From contig CAYXDO010000015.1 of the NCBI GenBank assembly GCA_964463485.1, positions 1 to 64,000 on the forward strand: a DNA stretch of 64,000 nucleotides. Reading direction: 5' to 3'. Positions 56,000 to 64,000 of the stretch are shown in pieces; within the stretch, counting starts at the first letter, position 1, and each line of letters opens with the position of its first letter. The translations under genes and the position numbers were made by a program. Under the pieces are notes generated by a model, which was given only the letters and a program-made list of their open reading frames with translations, did not search any database and was not told the DNA's origin. The stretch is from CAYXDO01 sp964463485 (GTDB lineage: Bacteria > Myxococcota > Kuafuiibacteriia > Kuafuiibacteriales > Kuafuiibacteriaceae).

Positions 56000-57325
56000 T
56001 CAGGGCACTTCCGGCGGCAGTCCGGCGGAGATTTGGAGAGCCGCTCGCGCGGACGCGAGGTCGCTTTGCGCTTGGATCTGCTGCACTTCTGCGCCGAACA
56101 AGTCGCGCTCAGCTTGTATGAGATCGAGCTGCGTGGCGGCTCCGAGTTGATACCTCTTGGACGCGACCTCGCGGGCCCGCGCTACGGCTTCTACCTGCGC
56201 CTTCACGGCTTGAACCTTGGTCAGGGCGGCGTGGAGGGCCTGCCAGTCCGCGTTGATTTGGTCTCGGGCCGCCATTCGAGTCCGCTCGACCACGAGTGCC
56301 AGGATCGCCAGATTCGATCCTTGCACGTCGATACCCATGAGCGCGGGTCCGTCCAACCTCCACTGGAGATTCGCGCCCAGCGTGAACGAAGCCGAGTGGC
56401 TCGAGAACCCAGCCGAGTTGCTCACTCGCTCGGTGAATTGGGCTCCCACGATGGGTAGGAGCGCGAGCTTTGCGGCGGTCGCCAGCTTCTCTCCGCCTTC
56501 ACGATCGGCCTCTGCGGCGCGCACCGCGGGCAGCGCGTCGACGTGCATTTCCAAGTCCTCGAGCCTCCCCGCGGGACTCAGATCGAGCTTGGGAAGCCTC
56601 GCCGCGGGCCCAGGGTCGTGCCCCGTGAGCGACGTCAGACTACGCCTCGAAACCGCGACGAGTCGCTGCGCATCCGCCACACTTTGCCGATTGCGCTCTA
56701 CCTCGGCCCGAGCCCGCAACAGCTCGAGCTCGGTCACCGCGCCGGCTCGTTCGCGGATCTCCTGGAACTCGAGCTGCGCCTCGGCCGCGACGACCGAGCG
56801 CTGGGCCGAGGCCTCGAGCGCCAAAGCTGCGGCGTACCCATACCAGCCGGTCGTCACCGCACGCCGAACCTGATCCATGGTGAGCTGCTCTCGCGCCGCG
56901 AGAGCCTCCCGCGAAGCCTCCGCCGCCCCTGCCCGCATCCACCTTTGAGTATCGATCAGCGGCACGTCCACCCGCGCGGCCAGGTCGAGCTGATCGAGCG
57001 CGACCAGCGTGACCGCGTCGGGACTCAATTTCCCGGGCGGAATCTCCGACTCATACTGATTGTGCGTCCAGCCGGCTTGAACCGACAGGCTCGGCACGAG
57101 CGCAGACCACGCCTGCTTCACCTCCAGATCACTCTTTCGGTGCTGCTCGACGGTGATTCGGCGGTCGAGGTTGCGCTCGCTCGCGGCCGTAAGCAACTGA
57201 GCCAGAGTGACCGACGGCGCCGACGAGCGACTTTCGATCGCCGTGCTCGTCGTCAGGGTCGGTCGCAAGACCTCGCCCGCCTCGGGCCCGACTTGGGTCG
57301 CGAGCGCGATGACGAGCGAGATCAT
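56000..57325 (-). CDS. TolC-family outer-membrane factor
   Basis: 441 residues, ATG at 57325, N-terminal hydrophobic segment MISLVIALATQV. Two long helical repeats of the OEP type (about residues 40-225 and 260-435: SERNLDRRITVEQHRKSDLE, ASKRYQLGAATQLDLIQAER). It forms the outer-membrane duct of the efflux pump encoded upstream; the start overlaps the RND pump stop by 4 bp. Confidence 0.93.
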   Translation of the reverse strand: MISLVIALATQVGPEAGEVLRPTLTTSTAIESRSSAPSVTLAQLLTAASERNLDRRITVEQHRKSDLEVKQAWSALVPSLSVQAGWTHNQYESEIPPGKLSPDAVTLVALDQLDLAARVDVPLIDTQRWMRAGAAEASREALAAREQLTMDQVRRAVTTGWYGYAAALALEASAQRSVVAAEAQLEFQEIRERAGAVTELELLRARAEVERNRQSVADAQRLVAVSRRSLTSLTGHDPGPAARLPKLDLSPAGRLEDLEMHVDALPAVRAAEADREGGEKLATAAKLALLPIVGAQFTERVSNSAGFSSHSASFTLGANLQWRLDGPALMGIDVQGSNLAILALVVERTRMAARDQINADWQALHAALTKVQAVKAQVEAVARAREVASKRYQLGAATQLDLIQAERDLFGAEVQQIQAQSDLASARAALQISAGLPPEVP

Positions 57326-60300
57326 TTAGCCTCCGCTGCTGGGACTGACGCTTGGCGCGACTCACCCTTCATGGCGCGGATCGCTCTCCAGAGCCACTCG
57401 GACGCGTCGTCGAAGAACGAGTATGCGACGGGAACCGCCAAGAGCGTCAGCACCAACGACATGATTTGACCTCCAACCACAACACCCGCGGTCGCGCGAT
57501 TGAATCCCGAGCCGATGCCTCGCGCCGTAACGAGCGGAATCATCCCGGCCACGAAGGCGAAGGTCGTCATCAAGATCGGACGGAGGCGATCGCGATTTCC
57601 GCGAAGGATTGCTTCGTGTCGGAACCTCCAGCGAATCGACCTCTGCTCGCTCCGGTCATTCGTCGACTGCAGCGCGGCCTCGAGCTGCGAGTTGCTCTTC
57701 TCTCGGAGCTTGTTCGTGTGATCGATCTGCAGAATCGCGTTCTTCTTGACCACGCCGAACAGAACGAAAATGCCGAGGAAGCTGTACAGGTCGAGAGCCT
57801 GCCTGAAAACGATGACGGAGAGGATTGCGAAGGGGAGAGTCAGCGGGAGCGAAATGAGGATGGTGATTGGATGGAGCCACGAATCGAACTGGGCGGCCAA
57901 GATCAAATACATGAAGACCATCGAGGCCAAGAGCCCGAGGATGAAGGATAGGCCCGTCTCCTTCATCAGCTTGGTTTGACCCTGAGGTTTGATCGCAAAT
58001 CCCTTTGGAAGGTTCTCGGCCTGAACGGCGGCGATGACGCCTTCGCCGATCGCGCCTTCATCCGCTCCGGGTTTGCCGTTCAGCATGAAGGTCACCTGGC
58101 GTTCGCGGTTGTAGCGATTGATACTCGAAGGCCCGGAACCCGGCGTGATGCGGACGACGTCCGAGAGAGCCACGAGGCCTAGCTTCTTGGAGTTGACGGT
58201 CAGGAGCCTCAGTTTATCCTCCTGGCTCCTGTACTCATCGGAGGCTCGGAGTCTGATTTCGTACTGCTCCCCGTTGTCGGCGAACGTGGAGACTTTTTGG
58301 CCCGCAACGAGCATCTGGAGCGCCGAGGCGACGTCGACGACCTGAACGCCGAGGTCGGCGGCGCGTTCTCGATCGACGTTCACCTGAAGCTCCGGTTTGC
58401 CGTTGACCATGGTGGAGTCGACGTCGGCGGCTCCTGGGATTTGACGGATCTTCTCGAGGATGTTTTGGTTGGCGGCGGCCAGCCGTTCGAGGTCCGGGCC
58501 AGCCAGCAGGACTTGCACGCGCTGAGTTGGTTGCCCGCCGCCGAACTCGTTCACGTCCGCGATGTTAACGCGCCAATCCCTCGGTAGAGCGGGAAGTACT
58601 TTCTGGCGCACGACGTCTTTGAATTCGTTCTGGGTGATCTCGCGCTGATCTGGAGGCACCATCTTGACGTAGATTCGAGCCTGATTGGGCGTCTTTCCTG
58701 GATCGTCCCCCACGGTCATCAGGGTCGCGGTCACCTCGGGATACTCACGGAGGATTCGAGCCACACGCTCACCCACCAGCTCGGTCGCGGCCACACTTCG
58801 ACCCTCAGGCAGCCGGACGATCACTTCGAACTGGGCTCGGTCGTCGATGGGCAAGAATCCTTTGCGCGCCGACTTCGCGAGCGGACCCATCGCGCCCAGG
58901 GCTGCGAGTGATGCAAGTACGATCACCCAACGGTGAGTCATCGAAAACTCGAGCGCGACCATGTAGGCCCGCTCGAGCGGTCGATAGAACACATCGACGA
59001 CACGCTCGAGGATCGGTCTAGCTTCGCCTCGTCGATGAGGCCGAAGGAACTGCGAAGCCAGCATGGGCGTGAGCGAGAAGCTCACGAAGAGAGAGACCGC
59101 GATCGAGAAGCTCATCGTGATTCCGAAGCTCGCGAGGAACCGACCCGGGATTCCGGCGACGAACGCGATGGGTAAGAACACCGCGATCAGGGAGAGTGTC
59201 GTGGCCAAGACTGCCGGACCAATCTCCTTGGTGCCCACGACCGCGGCGGTCTTGGCGTCCATACCTTTTTCCTCGACCTGCTTGAAGATGTTCTCGAGCA
59301 CCACGATGGCGTCGTCGATGACGATCCCCACGGCGAGCGCGAGCGCGAGCAGCGTGATGGAATTCAGCGTATAGCCCACCAGCTTCATGACGGCGAACGT
59401 CCCGATGATCGAAGTTGGGATGGCGACGGCGGCGATGAACGTGCTCCGGAAGTTGCCGAGGAACATCAACACGACGATCGCGGCGAGGATCGCGCCCAGG
59501 ATGAGGTGCTCGGTCACCGCTTCGGTTCCCGTGCGGACGACCGCCGAGCCATCGCGCTGAACGACGAGAGAGTATCCGTTCGGGAGCTCGCCCTGAATCT
59601 CCGTCATGCGAGCCCTGACCGCATCCACGACGGCCACGGTGTTGGTTCCCGACTGCTTCCGAAGCGCGAGCAGGACCGTTCGCTGACCGTTCCACCTAGC
59701 GGAGGTGGCGACGTCCTCGACGCCGTCTACGACCTCGGCCACTTCGTCCAATCGAATGGCTCGGCCGTTGACTTCCTTCACGATCACGCCTCGAAGTCCG
59801 TCGACGGACTCGACGCGACCGGCGACTCTCAGGGTCAAGTAGTCACGACTCGCGTCCAACCGCCCGCCGGGCAAAGTCACGTTCTGGGCATTGACCGCAG
59901 CTCCGACCTCGCCAGCCGAGAGCCCGAGAGATCGCATTTTCAAGGGGTCGACCAAGACCTGAATTTGCCGCTTTCGCCCGCCGATGAGTACGACCTGCCC
60001 AACGCCGCTGACGGACTCGAGACGCCTGCGCACGAGCCGGTCCGCGATGTCGGTCACTTCGCGTACGTCAGTCTCCCTTCCGTCTTTGGGCGGCGCGCTG
60101 AGCGCGATGTAGAGGACCGGCTGCGCGTCGGGGTCGAGCTTCTGCACGATCGGTGGGTCGATCCCCTTCGGCAACTCGGCCAAGACGGCGTTCACCTTCT
60201 GCTGGACCTCTTGGGCCGCGGTGTCGATGTTCTTCTCGAGGAGGAACTGAATGACGACCTGAGACAGTCCCTCGGACGAGCTGCTACGGAGCTCGTCGAT

Positions 60301-60531
60301 GCCCGAGATCGTATTCACAGACCCTTCGATCTTTTCCGTGATCTCCCGCTCGACGTCCTCCGGCGAGCTGCCAGGCAAGGCCGTAAGAATCACGACCGCG
60401 GGAAAATCGATCTTCGGAAACTGATCGACCCCGAGCTTGGTATAGAAGACACTTCCAACGACCAAAATCACCAACGAAAGCACCGACGCCAGCACAGGGC
60501 GGCGCACGCAGAGCTCGGCTAGCCACAACAT
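57322..60531 (-). CDS. RND efflux pump, HAE1/AcrB family
   Basis: 1069 residues, normal AcrB length, with twelve expected helices. The proton-relay Asp pair is in helix 4 (ALAVGIVIDDAIVVLENIFK), and there is a typical N-terminus (MLWLAELCVRRPVLASVLSL) and periplasmic porter segments. It exports drugs, detergents or lipids by proton antiport together with the adaptor (60544-61617) and the TolC-like duct. It sits second in the pump part of the tetR operon. Confidence 0.96.
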   Translation of the reverse strand: MLWLAELCVRRPVLASVLSLVILVVGSVFYTKLGVDQFPKIDFPAVVILTALPGSSPEDVEREITEKIEGSVNTISGIDELRSSSSEGLSQVVIQFLLEKNIDTAAQEVQQKVNAVLAELPKGIDPPIVQKLDPDAQPVLYIALSAPPKDGRETDVREVTDIADRLVRRRLESVSGVGQVVLIGGRKRQIQVLVDPLKMRSLGLSAGEVGAAVNAQNVTLPGGRLDASRDYLTLRVAGRVESVDGLRGVIVKEVNGRAIRLDEVAEVVDGVEDVATSARWNGQRTVLLALRKQSGTNTVAVVDAVRARMTEIQGELPNGYSLVVQRDGSAVVRTGTEAVTEHLILGAILAAIVVLMFLGNFRSTFIAAVAIPTSIIGTFAVMKLVGYTLNSITLLALALAVGIVIDDAIVVLENIFKQVEEKGMDAKTAAVVGTKEIGPAVLATTLSLIAVFLPIAFVAGIPGRFLASFGITMSFSIAVSLFVSFSLTPMLASQFLRPHRRGEARPILERVVDVFYRPLERAYMVALEFSMTHRWVIVLASLAALGAMGPLAKSARKGFLPIDDRAQFEVIVRLPEGRSVAATELVGERVARILREYPEVTATLMTVGDDPGKTPNQARIYVKMVPPDQREITQNEFKDVVRQKVLPALPRDWRVNIADVNEFGGGQPTQRVQVLLAGPDLERLAAANQNILEKIRQIPGAADVDSTMVNGKPELQVNVDRERAADLGVQVVDVASALQMLVAGQKVSTFADNGEQYEIRLRASDEYRSQEDKLRLLTVNSKKLGLVALSDVVRITPGSGPSSINRYNRERQVTFMLNGKPGADEGAIGEGVIAAVQAENLPKGFAIKPQGQTKLMKETGLSFILGLLASMVFMYLILAAQFDSWLHPITILISLPLTLPFAILSVIVFRQALDLYSFLGIFVLFGVVKKNAILQIDHTNKLREKSNSQLEAALQSTNDRSEQRSIRWRFRHEAILRGNRDRLRPILMTTFAFVAGMIPLVTARGIGSGFNRATAGVVVGGQIMSLVLTLLAVPVAYSFFDDASEWLWRAIRAMKGESRQASVPAAEAK

Positions 60532-60543
60532 CTGGAGCTCCGT

Positions 60544-61617
60544 TCACTGAATGGGATGGCCGTCGTGAAGCCCCGGCGGTGGGGAGACGATGACTCGGTC
60601 TTTGTCGCTCAGCGGTTCGAGCACGGCGATGCGTCCATCCTTCTCCACTCCGGTGCGCACGACCATTTCGAACGCGGCGCCTTCACGAGCTAAAAAGATC
60701 CTTTTCACGATCCCGTCGGAACGAACTGCAGCGGAGGGGACCGTGGGTTCGTCCGCCTCCCCCACGACCAAGGAGACTGTAGCGAACATCCCCGGCATGA
60801 GTTTCCTCTCCTCGTTCTTGGCGAAGGCTTCGACGATGAGATCGCGTGTAGCAGGTCGAAGCGCCGGGCCGAGGAGCCTCACGACGGCGGGAAAGGTCCT
60901 GTCCGGATAGGCCGAGACTCTCACATCGAGCGTCTGGCCTTCACGGACCAATCTCACGGCAGACTCGGGAACGCTGATGTTGATTCGGACAGGATTGATC
61001 GAGTAGAGGCTCGCCACTCTCGAGCTGGGTTGTACATACTCGCCCACGTTGATGTAACGTTCACCGATCAAACCGTCCATCGGAGCTCGGATTTCGGTGT
61101 CACCGGCGAGCTTGCCGGCGAGATCGGCCTGCGCCTGAATTGCGTTCGCGTTGTATAGCTGGGCCGAGCACTGGGTGGTCTGGCGGTCATACTCGGACTT
61201 GGGGAGCGCGCCTTCCTTGAACAGCATTTCGGCGCGAGCGCAGTCCTGGCGAGCGAGCGCCACTTGGGACTCAGCGGCCTTCGATTGAGCGATGGCCGCG
61301 GCCACTTGAAAACTGGCGGCCTTGGCGTCGACCACCGCGATGATTTGCCCGGCCTTCACGGGCTGGCCACGCTCGACGTAAGTCGCCGTCACGTGCCCGG
61401 ATACGTTCGCCGCGATCTCGGAACTGCGATCGGCCAGAACGCTCCCTGTGAGCGTGAGGTATTTGGGCATCTTCCGTGTTTCGACAGCCGCCGTGTCGAC
61501 CTTCACCAAGTCGACCACGGGCTTCGACTTCTGAGTCGGCGTAGCCGCTTCGGGTCGGCCGCAGCTGAGCAGAATGATCGGAAGGAGCTCGAGCGTTCGA
61601 TGATTCATGTTCTTCAT
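60544..61617 (-). CDS. RND periplasmic adaptor (membrane-fusion lipoprotein)
   Basis: 357 residues, ATG at 61617 overlapping the TetR stop by 4 bp. Short signal with lipobox LLSC (residue 19). Then the HlyD-type barrel-sandwich (TGSVLADRSSEIAANVSGHV, GQIIAVVDAKA), a helical hairpin (ALARQDCARAEMLFKEGALP) and C-terminal beta domains (VRINISVPESAVRLVREGQ, PGMFATVSLVV). It links the pump to the outer-membrane factor. Confidence 0.95.
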   Translation of the reverse strand: MKNMNHRTLELLPIILLSCGRPEAATPTQKSKPVVDLVKVDTAAVETRKMPKYLTLTGSVLADRSSEIAANVSGHVTATYVERGQPVKAGQIIAVVDAKAASFQVAAAIAQSKAAESQVALARQDCARAEMLFKEGALPKSEYDRQTTQCSAQLYNANAIQAQADLAGKLAGDTEIRAPMDGLIGERYINVGEYVQPSSRVASLYSINPVRINISVPESAVRLVREGQTLDVRVSAYPDRTFPAVVRLLGPALRPATRDLIVEAFAKNEERKLMPGMFATVSLVVGEADEPTVPSAAVRSDGIVKRIFLAREGAAFEMVVRTGVEKDGRIAVLEPLSDKDRVIVSPPPGLHDGHPIQ

Positions 61618-62228
61618 GTGCCTCGTCGGGATCTCTTCGTAGAGCTCGTCCCAAGGCCCCTCGCGACGAGCCTTGCGAGCTCCAACTCGAACTTGGTCCG
61701 AGCTCGGCTCGTGCGACGTTTCTCGGTCAGGCGAGCTTCGATCGCTCGAAGGGTCACCGCGCCCACGATCGACGTCGCGGCGGTTTCGAGCGCGTCGCTC
61801 TCGATGGCGCTCGCTTCTCTACGCTCGGTCAGCCAGCGCGTCGTCGCCGCCACCGCTCGCACGGGCATGGGCAGCCTGATGCGATCTCGAATCAACTCGT
61901 GCGAGACTCCGCACTCCTTCAGGGCCATCACACGCGGCAAAGCGAGCTCGAAATACGCGGCCAGCCGCCCGACCAAGGAAGCGAGTTGGTCGACGAACGG
62001 GCGATCGTCGATCGGCATCGCAAAGACCTCATCGAGCTCCACTTCCCTCGGGCAGAGCGCCTGGAGCATCAGGTTCTGCCGCGTTCCGTAGCGTTTGATC
62101 AGCGCCGGAGACGTCACGCCCAGTCGTTGAGCGACGAAATCGAGGGACACTTGCGCTCCCTTCTCGAGCACCGCAGCCCGAGTGGCATCGAGGATCTGCT
62201 CGTCGGTGACCTGACGGGGACGCGCCAT
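61614..62228 (-). CDS. TetR/AcrR-family repressor
   Basis: 204 residues, ATG at 62228. N-terminal HTH (ILDATRAAVLEKGAQVSLDF, VAQRLGVTSPALIKRYGT) and a helical ligand domain. It is the first gene of the pump operon, so it very likely controls the adaptor-pump-duct genes and itself. The palindrome just upstream (62236-62265) is its probable operator. Confidence 0.95.
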   Translation of the reverse strand: MARPRQVTDEQILDATRAAVLEKGAQVSLDFVAQRLGVTSPALIKRYGTRQNLMLQALCPREVELDEVFAMPIDDRPFVDQLASLVGRLAAYFELALPRVMALKECGVSHELIRDRIRLPMPVRAVAATTRWLTERREASAIESDALETAATSIVGAVTLRAIEARLTEKRRTSRARTKFELELARLVARGLGTSSTKRSRRGT

Positions 62229-62235
62229 GCTGTCA

Positions 62236-62265
62236 GGATGGTTAGTAAGTGTTCACTAACCATCC
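62236..62265. promoter_or_regulatory. Candidate TetR operator palindrome
   Basis: Perfect 11-bp arms ggatggttagt / actaaccatcc around an 8-base centre (aagtgttc), 7 bases upstream of the tetR start. The TTAGT...ACTAA type is common for TetR-family operators. Binding here would block the pump operon promoter. Confidence 0.8.
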
Positions 62266-62469
62266 GGCAAGTGAAGAAGTGTGAAGACTGGCGAAGGTGC
62301 TGAACAACAGTGTCTTGCCTCGGGAACGATCCGGCTGGGTCGGCATCAGCCAGGGATAGTTGCGTCACGAGGAAACGTGTCCGGAATTTCACGGCCTAAG
62401 TACTGAGTGTGAGTGCGAGTCCCTCCGGATCCCCTCGCAAGCTTGCGGAGGACGTGAGAGAGTCCCCTG

Positions 62470-62877
62470 GTGCAGCTCAGAAATTTCCAGGGTGTGCTCG
62501 AAGCGATTCGCTCGGCGCGCGTCGATCAAGGTGTAGCGCTCGCTCATTGTGCGCAGAGCATCGAGCTCTCCATATCCGGATTTCCACAGCTCCGTGGGCT
62601 TGTGGTTCGAAGGCTGGTCGGACCCTTGGTGTTCCGCAGGTTCGCCCGGCGCGGATTCATGAAGCACGCGTTGAAAGCGCAGATCCCGGGCGCGGCCGAG
62701 ATCGACCCAAACACGACAGTCGAGGCCGGTAGGGCGCGACTCGAGGCCGCGATCGAGGCGTTTCGCGCCCATGATGGCACGCTGGCCGAGCACTTTGCGT
62801 ACGGGCGCTTGAGCCGCGATGAGTACGAGCTCGCTCATTCGATGCACGTAGCCGACCATTTGGGCCTGAGCTCGTGA
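62470..62877 (+). CDS. DUF1569 (DinB-like) protein
   Basis: 135 residues from a GTG at 62470. Four-helix pattern: RNFQGVLEAIRSARVD, GPLVFRRFARRGFMKHALK, HDGTLAEHFAYGRLSRDEYE and a C-terminal HSMHVADHLGL. The His-containing helix ends match the DUF1569 branch of the DinB superfamily, which is sometimes metal-binding. Function is unknown; it stands alone, divergent from the tetR operon across about 240 bp. Confidence 0.85.
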   Translation: MQLRNFQGVLEAIRSARVDQGVALAHCAQSIELSISGFPQLRGLVVRRLVGPLVFRRFARRGFMKHALKAQIPGAAEIDPNTTVEAGRARLEAAIEAFRAHDGTLAEHFAYGRLSRDEYELAHSMHVADHLGLSS

Positions 62878-62933
62878 CCACTGCGCCGGGTCATGACGTT
62901 CTCGATCGCTCGGACCGACTCGTGGTGAATCGC

Positions 62934-64000
62934 TCACCGGCTGACTTCGAGCCACCAGACCTCGCGACCCGTCGAGTTGTCCGCTGCGCTCCCGAGGATC
63001 AGCGCTCGGTCGCCGGGTGCGGGAGTAACTGCATAGAACGAGAACTCTCGGAGCGACTGGTCTTCGACCTGGCAGTAGCCGGTCTCCATGCTGAAGTAAC
63101 CCATCGATCCCGCCACACCGGCCACTGCGTACCCACCACCGTCGAGCGGACGCATATCGTACAAAAGCCCGGGAGCGGCGAAAATGTCGATGACGTACCA
63201 GACACCACGCGCTGGGTCCCAGGCGAGCAGAACCGTGCGCCCTCCCGCATCCCCGAGGAGGAGGACGCCGAGGTCGGTGTTGGCTGCGCGGTAGAGAGTG
63301 AGCTCGTCCCGAGACTCATCGAACTTCGGCGTGATGCGTTCGTGCTGCCCGTCGTGCCACCAGATCATCTGCGGCTTCGAGATGGTCGTCACGGTCGCAT
63401 CAGGACCGATCCACTCCATAAAATCGAAATAGAAAGGCTTCACATCGAACTCGGCGATGGGTATTCCGCGATCCTCGTCGTAGCGGATCAGGGTCGTGCC
63501 GCGAGTGAGTCCGAAGCGCTGTTCGGTTCCGTCGGGCAACTCACCTTGAACGAGGCGCACGACGGGGAATTCGTCGTGCACGTGGTCGACGGGGCACGCC
63601 GCGTCCATGTGGACCTCGAACGCGCCGGTGGCCGGATCGACCGGCACGAGTCGAGCGAGGCGACGCGTCATGCAGCCGGAGAGCCAGATGGAGCCGTCCT
63701 TGCTTTGGACGGCAGCGTCTCGTGGGAGCTCCCTTGGAAGCGGGAGGGATGTCATCGTGTCGAGGGTGACTCGGTAGAACTGACCAGCATTTCCGTCCGC
63801 CTGAGTTACGAGGAGACTCCCGTCGGCCAGTACGACAGCGTCGGTGAACCAGTCGCTCGCGGTTCCGGTCAGAGTGTGCACCGACATACGCGGGCAGCTC
63901 GCGACGCGCTCTCTGCGGTCGGCCAGCCACACTCGTGCGGGCGCCGGGTCCAAGGTCACCTCCGCATGATCCGAGCTGGACTCGTAGACGAGAGCGGCTT
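62934..64000 (-). CDS. Hypothetical propeller-like protein, 5' end beyond the window
   Basis: The reading frame is open from the stop at 62934 to the window edge, at least 355 residues; a GTG at 63959 is possible but not compelling. Repeated strands (FTDAVVLADGSLLVTQADGN, RDAAVQSKDGSIWLSGC, LDGGGYAVAGVAGSMGYFSM) look like a beta-propeller with about 40-residue blades. Several Cys (SGC, DAACPV, TGYC) suggest an extracytoplasmic protein. I do not recognise a family. Confidence 0.7.
   Translation of the reverse strand, partial: AALVYESSSDHAEVTLDPAPARVWLADRRERVASCPRMSVHTLTGTASDWFTDAVVLADGSLLVTQADGNAGQFYRVTLDTMTSLPLPRELPRDAAVQSKDGSIWLSGCMTRRLARLVPVDPATGAFEVHMDAACPVDHVHDEFPVVRLVQGELPDGTEQRFGLTRGTTLIRYDEDRGIPIAEFDVKPFYFDFMEWIGPDATVTTISKPQMIWWHDGQHERITPKFDESRDELTLYRAANTDLGVLLLGDAGGRTVLLAWDPARGVWYVIDIFAAPGLLYDMRPLDGGGYAVAGVAGSMGYFSMETGYCQVEDQSLREFSFYAVTPAPGDRALILGSAADNSTGREVWWLEVSR

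Overview
The window looks like chromosomal DNA from a GC-rich myxobacterium-type organism (Myxococcota, probably a Polyangia/Sandaracinaceae-like lineage). The signs are an FHA-sigma54 activator beside a eukaryote-type Ser/Thr kinase with a PEGA domain, several Asp/Ala/Gly-Pro-rich lipoproteins, a myxo-type Cys-rich repeat, and a dense set of GTG/TTG starts with stop-start overlaps. This placement is inferred from gene content only. I see no rRNA, tRNA, CRISPR array, transposase or integrase.

Layout. 0.07-9.2 kb: regulators (FHA-sigma54 activator, Ser/Thr kinase) and secreted or lipid-anchored surface proteins (DUF4382, TPR/PEGA-like, beta-helix/choice-of-anchor Q, bactofilin-like). 9.3-12.9 kb: a thiolase + aldehyde dehydrogenase operon, divergent from an isoaspartyl peptidase. 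13.0-13.5 kb: ribosomal proteins bL28 and bS18, both without zinc-ligand Cys pairs. 13.7-21.0 kb: a tightly packed DUF4178 - small membrane protein - DUF350 - membrane aminopropyltransferase (SpeE-like) - Tat FAD amine-oxidase-like lipoprotein - His-rich membrane protein - membrane-only SpeE half. This is a candidate polyamine or amine-transfer system. 21.1-22.2 kb: a lipoprotein, followed by a 470-bp region with covarying inverted palindromes.

22.6-29.8 kb: a type IV pilus minor-pilin operon read on the minus strand (fimT-pilV-pilW-pilX-pilY1). 30.0-37.0 kb: a PEGA/TM protein, a TPR lipoprotein, a second His-rich membrane protein homologous to the one at 19.3 kb, and divergently from it a 1232-residue protein that fuses a membrane region to a complete PEP-synthase/rifampin-phosphotransferase-like catalytic part. 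I know of no described protein with that architecture. 37.0-55.8 kb: a large surface-glycan locus with glycosyltransferases (GT4, several GT2, GT87), a Gfo/Idh/MocA oxidoreductase, a NeuB-like synthase fused to a cupin, a CMP-sugar synthetase, an ATP-grasp enzyme, an ABC flippase and a membrane SpeE-like protein. The NeuB/NeuA pair suggests that a nonulosonic-acid-like sugar is made, activated, polymerised or attached to lipid, and exported.

56.0-62.3 kb: a TetR-controlled tripartite RND efflux operon (tetR-adaptor-RND pump-outer-membrane factor, all minus strand) with a perfect 11-bp-arm operator candidate upstream. 62.5-64 kb: a DUF1569 protein and the 3' part of an unrecognised propeller-like protein that runs off the window.

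The strongest leads for something new are (i) the membrane-fused phosphotransferase and its divergent His-membrane partner, and (ii) the DUF4178/DUF350/SpeE/FAD operon, which carries a homologue of that same His-membrane protein.
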